A stretch of DNA of 35,405 nucleotides from Bdellovibrionaceae bacterium UBA3535 (GTDB taxonomy: Bacteria > Bdellovibrionota > Bdellovibrionia > Bdellovibrionales > UBA840): NCBI GenBank assembly GCA_002376845.1, contig DFOS01000006.1, positions 1-35,405 on the forward strand. Direction: 5' to 3'. The notes under the pieces are model-generated. The model was not told where the DNA came from and did not search any database. It was given only the letters and a program-made list of their open reading frames with translations. This document shows, piece after piece, positions 7,408 to 15,822 of the stretch (the stretch's first letter is position 1; each line of letters begins with the position of its first letter). The translations under genes and the position numbers were made by a program.

Positions 7408-8769
7408 ATGACTTGGGTGGTTGCAAAATTTGGTGGATCTTCTATGGCAGATGCCAAGGCGATTCGCCGTAGCGCAAGTGTGGCGCAAAATCGCAAAGCC
7501 AATGTTGTCATTGTATCGGCTACCTACGGCACGACAAACCAATTATTAGAACTCATTGATATAGCTTTAGCTGGTAATGAAAATAAGCGCGACCAACTTT
7601 TTAATGATTTGTACAACCGTCATTTAAGCATAGCCCAAGCGCTGGAGCTTAGTGATGAAGACAGCAACCAAGTGCATGAATTACTCCTAGAGATTAAAGC
7701 ACTAGCAAAGGGGATTACACTTTTAGGAGATTACTCCTTTCGAGCTAAAGACAATCTTCTTAGCCACGGAGAAAGACTTTCCTCCATTTTTATGCAAAAG
7801 GCCTTGAGTCAGTGCTTGGACCAAGAAGTCTTACTTGTGGATGCCAGAAAAATTATTGCTACCAACAATCATTATGGCTCAGCATCCCCGATGATCGAGA
7901 AAACCGCCAAACAAGCAGAGCAGCATCTTGTTCCTTTGCTTAAGAGCGGCAAAGTAATTGTGAGTCAGGGCTTTATCGGGCTTAGTGAGGAAGGTTATAC
8001 ATCCACGCTAGGCAGAGGCGGTAGTGATTACAGTGCCTCATTGTTTGCCGAAGCCATTGGCGCAAAGCTTGTGGAGATATGGACCGATGTTGCTGGAATA
8101 GCTTCCACAGACCCTAGGCTTTGCAACAATGCAAAACCTTTAAAAGAAATCACCTACAAAGAAGCGTGCGAGCTTGCCACATTTGGCGCAAAAGTATTGC
8201 ACCCCACAAGTTTATGGCCGGCGATGCGAAAAAATATACCTGTTTACGTTGGCAGCTCCATGGAGCCAGAAAAGCAAGGCACTAAAATTGTACTCGAGGC
8301 ACAAGATAAGCCCTTGGTGCGTGCCATAGCTTTGAGGCGAAAACAAAGCCTACTGACGATTACCACGCCTCGAATGGTCAATACTCACGGTTTTTTACAA
8401 AACGTATTCCGCGTATTTGCTGAGCATGAAATTAGCGTAGATCTTGTTACCACTTCCGAAATTTCTGTGGCCATTACAATGAACGAGAGTTCTGCAATCA
8501 ACGAGTCATTGCTGCAAGCTCTTTCCGAAATAGGTGAGGTGGAGCAAGAAAAGGACCTAGCTTTGATTTCTCTAGTTGGCACACGCATAAGCAATACGGC
8601 GGGCTTATCTAAAGAAATTTTCACCCAATTAGCGGATATCAATGTCCGAATGATTTGTCAGGGAGCTAGTGCTTCCAACATATGCTTTTTAATTGAAGAA
8701 AATCATGCAGAAGATGCCGTTAAAATGCTACACCGTCGCTTTTTAGAAAGCGAATTTGCCAATTCCTAA
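7408..8769 (+). CDS. lysC: Aspartate kinase, monofunctional (LysC-type)
   Basis: A 453-residue enzyme that phosphorylates aspartate, the first step towards lysine, threonine, methionine and diaminopimelate. KFGGSS (residues 7-12) is the ATP/aspartate-binding signature. A LGRGGSDYSA segment and EIWTDVAGI...TDPR follow, and then FGAKVLHPTS. The last about 150 residues form two ACT domains, the usual site of feedback inhibition. It resembles the E. coli LysC (AKIII) branch rather than the alpha/beta Gram-positive type. ATG 7408 is chosen over 7372 because AAGGAAAC lies 8 nt upstream and because KFGG then falls at its normal distance. It is the first gene of a five-gene run. No lysine riboswitch fits in the short leader. 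Confidence 0.95.
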   Translation: MTWVVAKFGGSSMADAKAIRRSASVAQNRKANVVIVSATYGTTNQLLELIDIALAGNENKRDQLFNDLYNRHLSIAQALELSDEDSNQVHELLLEIKALAKGITLLGDYSFRAKDNLLSHGERLSSIFMQKALSQCLDQEVLLVDARKIIATNNHYGSASPMIEKTAKQAEQHLVPLLKSGKVIVSQGFIGLSEEGYTSTLGRGGSDYSASLFAEAIGAKLVEIWTDVAGIASTDPRLCNNAKPLKEITYKEACELATFGAKVLHPTSLWPAMRKNIPVYVGSSMEPEKQGTKIVLEAQDKPLVRAIALRRKQSLLTITTPRMVNTHGFLQNVFRVFAEHEISVDLVTTSEISVAITMNESSAINESLLQALSEIGEVEQEKDLALISLVGTRISNTAGLSKEIFTQLADINVRMICQGASASNICFLIEENHAEDAVKMLHRRFLESEFANS

Positions 8770-8780
8770 TATTAATATTA
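8767..8780. repeat. 14-bp AT-only palindrome between lysC and apaG
   Basis: TAATATTAATATTA is a perfect palindrome that includes the lysC stop codon and ends 10 bp before the apaG start. It may serve as an AT-rich -10-like element for an internal promoter, since apaG lacks a clear SD, but it could be chance composition. Confidence 0.3.
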
Positions 8781-8790
8781 TGTTGATCCT

Positions 8791-9195
8791 ATGATCTACC
8801 AAGAGCGTAACCAAGACATACATGTGCTGGTAAAGCCTAGCCTTGATATCCACCAAAGCTCTGCTGAGCACTCCTACTATTTTTATACCTACGAAATTAG
8901 CATTACCAATCACCGAGAAGAGCCAGTACAACTGCTCCGCCGCTTTTGGCGCATTAAAGATGGTCTTGGCAATGAAGAAATTGTGGAGGGTGAGGGAGTG
9001 ATTGGGCAGCAACCTCGGCTAGAGCCCGGAGAAAGCTTTCAATACACCAGCTATTGCCCACTTCGCACCCGCACGGGAAATATGCGCGGTTATTATTTTT
9101 TTACTAGTAGCAACGAAGAGGAACTAAAAATACCGGTTCCCGTTTTTTTTCTTCGACCAAGCGAAGAAGACAAGGCGACCTATGAATTACGGTGA
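8791..9195 (+). CDS. apaG: ApaG (DUF525) protein
   Basis: A 134-residue immunoglobulin-like beta-sandwich protein of the ApaG family. The diagnostic core is clear: YTYEISITNHREEPVQLL, RRFWRIKDGLG, EGEGVIGQQP and LEPGESFQYTSYCPL followed by GNMRGYY. ApaG is linked to Co2+ resistance/Mg2+ homeostasis in enterics and its biochemical role is unsettled. No good SD precedes the ATG. It lies 21 bp after lysC and overlaps the next gene by 14 bp, so it sits inside the lysC-mut operon, away from its common apaH/ksgA partners. Confidence 0.93.
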   Translation: MIYQERNQDIHVLVKPSLDIHQSSAEHSYYFYTYEISITNHREEPVQLLRRFWRIKDGLGNEEIVEGEGVIGQQPRLEPGESFQYTSYCPLRTRTGNMRGYYFFTSSNEEELKIPVPVFFLRPSEEDKATYELR

Positions 9196-10276
9196 TTGGC
9201 TACAGGCAGCAAAAATCGAGCGAGCAGAAGACTTATACCAATACCCACACTACGAACCCTTTCCCATCTCTGCCTTTGTCAACGAGTCTGAAGTGCAAAG
9301 GCTGCCCAGCCAGCTTGGAATTCACAAAGAAGCCTTTGCTGCTGGAGCAAATGTCGCCAACGCAAACGAGAACGAAATTTTAGAGCTCCTAAAACTGGGT
9401 GCCAGCAGCCTTTTTTTTAAAAACAAATTGGACCTTTGTTCTTTTGATAAAATAGATTTTTCTATACTCCGCTCATTTTTCAATAAAGATTCATGGGATT
9501 CAAAATTACTTAAAAAGTATTCCAACATCCACGATAAGATTTTCTTTCTGCCATTTGAAACAAAACTAGAAGATGACAAAGTAAGTCTAGGTTTTTCTTC
9601 TGAAGAAGTGATACTTGCCGGTGCCAATAAATCCTTAGAGCTGGTTTATATTTTAAAATCACTAAAGAGGGCTTTTGATGAAGGCTTCAAAAACGTAGAA
9701 GCGCTGCATTTTGTTTTTTACAATGATGATGATTTTTTTCTTGATATCGCAAAGATCCGAGCGTTTCGTTTTTTGTACCAAGCCTTATTAAATGAATATG
9801 GAATTAAGCATAGCGCGCCCTACATTCACATAGAAGCACATCCTTGTTTTTACCAAGTCTGCGAGCCTACAAATAATATATTTCGCTTAAGTAGCACCAT
9901 TTTTAGCGCGCAGATTGGCAATTGCCAGTCGTTTTCGGCATTCGATTATGCCTATCGCCAGCAATCCGATAGCAAATCGCGAAGATTGTTGATCACTAGC
10001 CAATGGCTACTACAAGAAGAATCCCATTTAAACGAGGTGCTGGACGCATCCAATGGTTCCTATTTTATAGAGGATTTGACTTACAAGCTGGCCGAATATA
10101 CCTGGACAAAATTGCTGGATGAAGACTTTGATGTTTTACAAAGGGCAAAACAAATTCAAGAGCAAAGATACGAGGATATTAAAGAAGGAAAAAAGATACT
10201 TTTAGGTACTAACTTTATGGCAAATGAATCCCATCCAAGTGATGGAGCTTTTTGGGATGCGGCGGTTAAAAAGTGA
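9182..10276 (+). CDS. mutA: Methylmalonyl-CoA mutase small subunit, short form without B12-like domain
   Basis: A 364-residue protein. Residues about 120-350 follow the non-catalytic small (beta) subunit pattern: a KIRAFRFLYQALLNEYG segment, NNIFRLSSTIFSAQIG, a QWLLQEESHLNEVLDASNG segment, GSYFIEDLTYKLAE and the terminal ILLGTNF. The usual small subunit is about 620-640 residues, with a degenerate cobalamin-binding domain at the C-terminus; here the protein stops at the end of the TIM-barrel part. It presumably stabilises the large subunit as a structural partner. AAGG precedes the ATG. The stop overlaps the GTG start of mutB (GTGA), so it is intact and coupled, not a frameshift remnant. Confidence 0.8.
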   Translation: MNYGDWLQAAKIERAEDLYQYPHYEPFPISAFVNESEVQRLPSQLGIHKEAFAAGANVANANENEILELLKLGASSLFFKNKLDLCSFDKIDFSILRSFFNKDSWDSKLLKKYSNIHDKIFFLPFETKLEDDKVSLGFSSEEVILAGANKSLELVYILKSLKRAFDEGFKNVEALHFVFYNDDDFFLDIAKIRAFRFLYQALLNEYGIKHSAPYIHIEAHPCFYQVCEPTNNIFRLSSTIFSAQIGNCQSFSAFDYAYRQQSDSKSRRLLITSQWLLQEESHLNEVLDASNGSYFIEDLTYKLAEYTWTKLLDEDFDVLQRAKQIQEQRYEDIKEGKKILLGTNFMANESHPSDGAFWDAAVKK

Positions 10277-12387
10277 AAAACTTCCAGGATATACTTCAGC
10301 AATTTAAAGACCTAGAGCTTAGTGCCCACAGCCTGAGAAGATCACAAGAAAATATTGAGATCTTCTCCCATTATAATAAATCTAGCAGTGACTATAGTTC
10401 CTATCCCGGCTTTGCCCCGTTTACCTCCGGCCCCTATCCAAGTATGTACACGCAAAAGCCATGGACCATTCGTCAGTACGCTGGTTTTTCTACGGCCAAA
10501 GAGAGCAATGCTTTTTACCGCGACAATTTAAAAAAAGGTCAGATGGGTTTGTCTGTTGCGTTTGATTTGGCAAGCCACCGCGGCTATGACTCGGATCATC
10601 CCAGAGTGAAAGGCGATGTGGGGATGGCCGGTGTTGCCATCGACAGTGTCGAGGACATGAAAATTCTCTTTGATCAAATCCCTTTAGACAAGATGTCCGT
10701 ATCCATGACGATGAATGGTGCTGTCTTGCCCATTATGGCTTTTTATATTGTGGCAGCAGAGGAGCAAGGGGTAGAGCAAAAACAATTAAGCGGCACCATT
10801 CAAAATGATATTTTAAAAGAATTCATGGTTCGAAATACCTATATATACCCTCCAAAAGAATCGATGCGTATTGTAGGCAATATCTTTTCCTATTGTTCTA
10901 AGCATATGCCGAAATTCAACACCATCAGCATTTCGGGCTACCATATGCAGGAAGCTGGCGCCACAGCGGATTTGGAGCTGGCCTACACTCTTGCCGATGG
11001 TATCGAATACATTCGTGAGGGCATTGCTGCTGGACTTAGCGTGGATGACTTTGCACCTCGCCTCTCCTTTTTCTGGGCCATAGGAATGAACTTCTTTATG
11101 GAAGTTGCAAAACTCCGTGCGGCTCGTTATCTGTGGTGGGAACTCCTACAAGACTTTCATCCCCAAAACCCAAAATCCCAAATGCTTCGCACCCATTGCC
11201 AAACCTCCGGCTGGTCCCTTACGGCCAGTGATGTTTATAACAATATTGTGCGCACACAAGTAGAAGCCATGGCTGCTACGCAGGGCCATACCCAGTCCTT
11301 GCATACCAACTCTTTGGATGAGGCACTGGCTTTGCCCAGCCCCTTCAGCGCTCATATTGCTAGGAACACACAGATTTACTTGCAAAAAGAAAGTCCCACA
11401 ACTGCCGTCATTGACCCATGGCGGGGCTCTCACTATGTGGAACACTTGACCGAATCTTTAATCAAAAAAGCAAAGCAGCATTTGGCTGAAATAGAGTCTT
11501 ACGGCGGTATGACCCAAGCAATCATTCAAGGCATACCCAAGATGCGAATCGAGGAAGCCGCCGCAAAAGCCCAAGCACGCATTGATTCGGGAACGCAAAA
11601 AATTATCGGTGTTAACTTTATACCGGCCGAATCAGAAGAAGACGTGGAGGTCTTGCAGGTGGACAATACCAAAGTTCGGCAGGAACAGCTTCAACGCTTA
11701 CATGAACTAAAAGGCAAGCGTGATGCAACAAAAGTAGAAAAAGCTTTAACAAATATTGAGAACGCAGCCAAATTACATAATAAAGAGAACCTACTATATC
11801 TTTGTATAGAAGCTGCAAGAGTTCGGGCCACTTTAGGGGAAATCTCCATGGCTCTAGAAAAAGCTTTTGGTAGATATTCGGCAAACACGCATACTATTAG
11901 TGGAGTCTACAAATCGACTATGAAAAAGGAATTAACACAAGAGGCAGAAAAGAAAATCAAGGCCTTTGAAGAACAAGAAGGAAGAAGGCCAAGAATTTTA
12001 ATTGCCAAGATGGGGCAAGATGGACATGACCGGGGACAAAAAGTCATTGCTTCCGCCTTTGCAGATTTGGGTTTTGATGTGGACATTGGTCCCTTATTCC
12101 AGACACCCGAGGAAACCGCAACACAAGCCATGGAAAATGATGTGCACATAATTGGTGTAAGCTCTCTGGCAGCAGGACATCTAAGCCTTGTACCAGACCT
12201 TAAAAAAGCCATGCAAAGCCTTGGAAGAGAGGACGTTCTCATCGTAGTGGGCGGAGTGATTCCTCCCCAGGACTACGAAAAACTATATGAGCTGGGGGCT
12301 GATGCCATATTCTCTCCAGGCACCATGATTCATGAAGCCGCGGAAAAGATTTTGGATCAATTGCTCACAAAAAAAGGAAGCGCCTAA
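10273..12387 (+). CDS. mutB: Methylmalonyl-CoA mutase large (catalytic) subunit
   Basis: A 704-residue B12 enzyme interconverting (R)-methylmalonyl-CoA and succinyl-CoA. The substrate barrel has WTIRQYAGFSTA with Tyr69, VRNTYIYPP with Arg187 and SGYHMQEAG with His224. Their spacing equals Tyr89/Arg207/His244 of the Propionibacterium enzyme, and the Tyr/Arg pair marks a methylmalonyl rather than isobutyryl mutase. The C-terminal domain has the cobalamin motif DGHDRG with His585, then GVSSLAAGH and VVGGVIPP. Translation starts at GTG 10273, overlapping the mutA stop by 4 bp; its TAA overlaps the meaB ATG by 1 bp. Confidence 0.97.
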   Translation: MKNFQDILQQFKDLELSAHSLRRSQENIEIFSHYNKSSSDYSSYPGFAPFTSGPYPSMYTQKPWTIRQYAGFSTAKESNAFYRDNLKKGQMGLSVAFDLASHRGYDSDHPRVKGDVGMAGVAIDSVEDMKILFDQIPLDKMSVSMTMNGAVLPIMAFYIVAAEEQGVEQKQLSGTIQNDILKEFMVRNTYIYPPKESMRIVGNIFSYCSKHMPKFNTISISGYHMQEAGATADLELAYTLADGIEYIREGIAAGLSVDDFAPRLSFFWAIGMNFFMEVAKLRAARYLWWELLQDFHPQNPKSQMLRTHCQTSGWSLTASDVYNNIVRTQVEAMAATQGHTQSLHTNSLDEALALPSPFSAHIARNTQIYLQKESPTTAVIDPWRGSHYVEHLTESLIKKAKQHLAEIESYGGMTQAIIQGIPKMRIEEAAAKAQARIDSGTQKIIGVNFIPAESEEDVEVLQVDNTKVRQEQLQRLHELKGKRDATKVEKALTNIENAAKLHNKENLLYLCIEAARVRATLGEISMALEKAFGRYSANTHTISGVYKSTMKKELTQEAEKKIKAFEEQEGRRPRILIAKMGQDGHDRGQKVIASAFADLGFDVDIGPLFQTPEETATQAMENDVHIIGVSSLAAGHLSLVPDLKKAMQSLGREDVLIVVGGVIPPQDYEKLYELGADAIFSPGTMIHEAAEKILDQLLTKKGSA

Positions 12388-13340
12388 TGGCGAAGGCTTT
12401 GGGTCTTGACGATTATTTGCACGGATTAAAAAATCAAGATCGAGGCATTTTGGCCAAAGCCATATCCCTTATTGAAAGCTCCAAAAGCGAAGATCAATTA
12501 TTGGCAAAAAAACTTTTAGCACAGCTAGTAAAGGCGCGCACAAAAAGCTTTCGTATTGGCATAACGGGGATACCCGGCGCTGGCAAATCCACCTTTATCA
12601 ATCAATTGGGGAGTCTATACTGCGATCATGAATTCTTAACCGCGGTTTTGACCATCGATCCTTCTAGTACAAAAAGCGGCGGCAGCATCTTAGGTGATAA
12701 AACAAGAATGCAAGAGCTAAGCTTCCGCACCAATGCTTTTATCCGCCCATCTCCCTCATTGGGCCACTTGGGCGGGGTTGCTGCAAGAACAAGAGAAACC
12801 ATATTATTGTGTGAAGCCTTTGGTTTTGAACGAATTTTAATAGAAAGTGTCGGTGTCGGACAATCTGAACAAGAAATCTCCTCTTTGTGTGACCTTACCA
12901 TTCTTCTTAGCATCAGCGGAGCGGGTGACGATTTGCAGGGAATTAAAAGGGGGCTGCTGGAAGCGGCAGATTGGATATTGGTAAATAAAGCCGATGGGGA
13001 AAACTTGGCTCGTGCCGAAAAGACCAAGCAAGAGCTGCTTATGGCCTTAAAGATACTGAAACATGAAGATGTGGTTGTAGACTGTGTTTCTTCACTAAAA
13101 AAAGACCATGTCGCAGCGGTTTACCATCGACTTGAAGACTACTTTCATAAAAACAAAAAAGAAATAGCTGATAGAAGAAGAAAACAAAACATTCATTGGT
13201 TTGAAAAATTGGTAGAGCAGGAATTGCTATTTCAATTTCGCAACAATAAAGACTTGCAAGATAAAATTCAAAAAATCAAAGATGAAATTCTTAGCGGCGC
13301 TCACCCTCTTAATAAAATAATGGATCTTAAATTGAATTAA
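12387..13340 (+). CDS. meaB: MeaB/ArgK-type GTPase chaperone of methylmalonyl-CoA mutase
   Basis: A 317-residue G3E-class P-loop GTPase. Walker A is GIPGAGKST (residues 61-69), followed by TIDPSSTKSGGSILGDKTRM, the ESVGVGQSE switch and the NKADGE nucleotide-specificity motif. MeaB proteins protect methylmalonyl-CoA mutase and gate loading of adenosylcobalamin. Position agrees with sequence: the ATG overlaps the mutB stop (TAATG). It ends the operon, and its TAA (13338-13340) overlaps the stop of the convergent lipoprotein gene within one TTAA. Confidence 0.96.
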   Translation: MAKALGLDDYLHGLKNQDRGILAKAISLIESSKSEDQLLAKKLLAQLVKARTKSFRIGITGIPGAGKSTFINQLGSLYCDHEFLTAVLTIDPSSTKSGGSILGDKTRMQELSFRTNAFIRPSPSLGHLGGVAARTRETILLCEAFGFERILIESVGVGQSEQEISSLCDLTILLSISGAGDDLQGIKRGLLEAADWILVNKADGENLARAEKTKQELLMALKILKHEDVVVDCVSSLKKDHVAAVYHRLEDYFHKNKKEIADRRRKQNIHWFEKLVEQELLFQFRNNKDLQDKIQKIKDEILSGAHPLNKIMDLKLN

Positions 13341-15766
13341 TCAAAGCCAAAGAGTACCGTTTCATCATCATCGGCGGCATTGGTGTTGGTATCGGGCTCA
13401 TACCATGTTTGAAACTTAATGCTAGATTCAAAACGTGTACCCGCACTAACATTGGTTAGCCTTGCCTTATAAGGAGCATTGGCCTCACTACCGCTCTTAA
13501 CCAAACTAACGGTAGAAGTGCCGCCGCCTGGATCAATTACCGTAATATCTCCTGCCTCAATGGATGCAAAAGCCACCCATTCAGCCACAACATTGATGGC
13601 AAAACGTTTTTTCATCATGGCTACGGGCACAAAAGGTGCTGAGCAAAGTCCGTCCGAGTCGGCATTGGAGTTACCCACCACACCCGTTTGCGCAATCACA
13701 CGAAGTGAGTTCGCCTGATATTGGTTGGTGGGGCTACCCGTAGGATTGATACTAATTTCCGTGCCAGCGCTTAGAGAACCAGTGTCGGTAGTGGAGTCCG
13801 AGTGATAAACGCTATAGTTATTTGAGCCTAAGAGAGTCCCCAGTTTTAATGACTCACTCGGTATGCCAATAATATCGGTACTAGCAGGTAAAAGCGGTTT
13901 TGGGTCCACAATTTCGCTACTACCGGCCGAATACATAGCAGCAATGATCAGTCCATCACTTTCAATGGTAAAAGAGCCAAGGGCATTGATTGAGAACGTA
14001 TGAGCCGAGTCGGCAGAAAGGCTTTGTGATGCAACCGTTGTAGTATCTTGCTTCACTTCGACAAAAGCACTTTCAAAGGCATAAACCGTTACTTGGTGCG
14101 GATTGCTTCTAGTTGCCGTAAAGGCAAAGTTTTTGCCTGCCCATGATGGGGAGGACCATACCATATTGCCCTCTCGGCTTGCTCCAGAGCCCGTAGCTCG
14201 GCGACCAGCTACGAATATGGGTTTATCTGCGGATATTACATCATTTTGCGAACTAGAAAATGCATAGGTCTCACCGGCATTCAAACTAGTTAATACCGAG
14301 CCATTCAGTTCAATATTGGTAGTATCTTCAAAGGCCACCACGGCCGAATTCGTAGCGCCATTTAAATTCATCGCTTTGTACACACTGGGGTCAAAGAATG
14401 GATCATCAACTGTGGTCTCTCCCGTTGCGATATTGGAATATGCCGAATTCACTCCATTAAAGGATTGAACACGAAAATCATAGGAGGTGGCCTCACTAAG
14501 CCCCGTAATGGTAGCGGTCAATTCACTGGAAACACCATCCGTAAACACTGTCCAAGAGCCGCCACTAGAAAGTTTGTACTCAACTATATAATCACTAATG
14601 GGAGTACCATTATCATTGGGTGCCGACCAACCCAAGGTGATCTGGTAGGGACCGGCATTGGTAATGCTTAAGTTATTAATGGCATCGGCTGAAGATAAAG
14701 TGGTGCCGCTAGCCATATTGGAAAAATTGGAATAGGAGCCATTGATGGCTCTAACGCGAAAATCATAATCGGTAGAATGATTTAGCCCCGTAACCGTTGC
14801 TCCCGTGCTGGCACTAATGCCGTCACTAAATGTGGTCCAACTGCTTGAGACAGACAATTTATAATCTATTTCATAATCGACAATGGAGGTGCCGTTGTCA
14901 TTGGGCGCGGACCAAGATAAAATTGCAGTGGTTTGCGTAGTAGAGTCTACGGCTAAATCTAAAACCGCATCTGGCGGCGTGATGCTTGAGGCTATGCCGC
15001 TTAACTCTATGGACTCGCTCAAATTCTCAACGCCATTATTATATTCTAAAGACAAATTGGAAGAGTAGATGCCATCGGCCGTAGGACTAAATTCTACCAC
15101 AATCGAGCAAGTAGAAGATGCACCTAAACTAGTACCACAATTTCCGCCCAAGCCGGGGTAGGAGCCGCCTTTGTAGTTAAAAGGCAAATTTATACTTGCG
15201 GCACTAAGACCTGTAGCAGCCTGAAAGCCTTCATTTTCTATGGTAAAAGTATGTTCAATCACAGAGCCAGAACTAATCGAGCCATAATTATAAGTCGGAC
15301 CATCGGAAATGCTAAGCTCGGCCAGCAATGCGCCATAACCTCTTAGCTGAAAGCTCGCTGAGCTAGATTTCCCCCCAATCGTGTAGGTGATATCAAGGTC
15401 TTCGGTATAGTAGGAAACCCCACTAGGCTGAAAAACAATTTCCACTTTGCAGCTTTGCCCACTAAAAAGAGTGGACCCGCAGTTGCCATTATCACCAGGA
15501 TAGGAGCCTCCAGCAAAGGCATAGGTGCCGGCAATGGCCCCAATACTTAGATCATCTACAAGCAAAGTTGAGGGATTGCGAATCGTGAGTTCGACACTCG
15601 TGGTGGAATTGATATTTTTTTGTCCAAAATAGTAGGAGTCAGCACCGTTTTCAATGGAAATGGATTGCTCTGTTGTTACAGGTATAATACTACCGGGCGC
15701 TGCCGCCTCATCTTTACAGGCCGTAAAGCTTAATAAGAATAGGATGCCAACAACATACCGAAACAT
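13337..15766 (-). CDS. Large ASH/FN3-repeat surface lipoprotein
   Basis: An 809-residue lipoprotein with signal and lipobox LSFTAC (Cys17). Two ASH/'choice-of-anchor D' repeats follow (about 37-145 and 150-258), each with a GGSYPG...GNCG...C signature. Next come two fibronectin type III domains (about 262-355 and 360-455), which share SAPNDNGT and a DYDFRV/SYDFRV strand. The remaining about 350 residues are a beta-rich region of unknown family. The architecture suggests an outer-surface adhesive or scaffold protein. No SD is seen before the only suitable ATG. A TGTCTCAAT motif lies about 50 bp upstream. The two FN3 copies and the two ASH copies look like internal domain duplications. Confidence 0.83.
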   Translation of the reverse strand: MFRYVVGILFLLSFTACKDEAAAPGSIIPVTTEQSISIENGADSYYFGQKNINSTTSVELTIRNPSTLLVDDLSIGAIAGTYAFAGGSYPGDNGNCGSTLFSGQSCKVEIVFQPSGVSYYTEDLDITYTIGGKSSSASFQLRGYGALLAELSISDGPTYNYGSISSGSVIEHTFTIENEGFQAATGLSAASINLPFNYKGGSYPGLGGNCGTSLGASSTCSIVVEFSPTADGIYSSNLSLEYNNGVENLSESIELSGIASSITPPDAVLDLAVDSTTQTTAILSWSAPNDNGTSIVDYEIDYKLSVSSSWTTFSDGISASTGATVTGLNHSTDYDFRVRAINGSYSNFSNMASGTTLSSADAINNLSITNAGPYQITLGWSAPNDNGTPISDYIVEYKLSSGGSWTVFTDGVSSELTATITGLSEATSYDFRVQSFNGVNSAYSNIATGETTVDDPFFDPSVYKAMNLNGATNSAVVAFEDTTNIELNGSVLTSLNAGETYAFSSSQNDVISADKPIFVAGRRATGSGASREGNMVWSSPSWAGKNFAFTATRSNPHQVTVYAFESAFVEVKQDTTTVASQSLSADSAHTFSINALGSFTIESDGLIIAAMYSAGSSEIVDPKPLLPASTDIIGIPSESLKLGTLLGSNNYSVYHSDSTTDTGSLSAGTEISINPTGSPTNQYQANSLRVIAQTGVVGNSNADSDGLCSAPFVPVAMMKKRFAINVVAEWVAFASIEAGDITVIDPGGGTSTVSLVKSGSEANAPYKARLTNVSAGTRFESSIKFQTWYEPDTNTNAADDDETVLFGFD

Positions 15767-15822
15767 AACTAATATTCGGCAATTGTTAAGACTTACTTAA
15801 GGCTGGTTACCATATTGAGACA

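Noticed and set aside
9182..10276. mutA as a frameshifted pseudogene
   Set aside because: The gene has an SD, overlaps both neighbours in a coupled arrangement, and ends at the natural barrel boundary; no B12-like domain remnant is seen in any frame before mutB.
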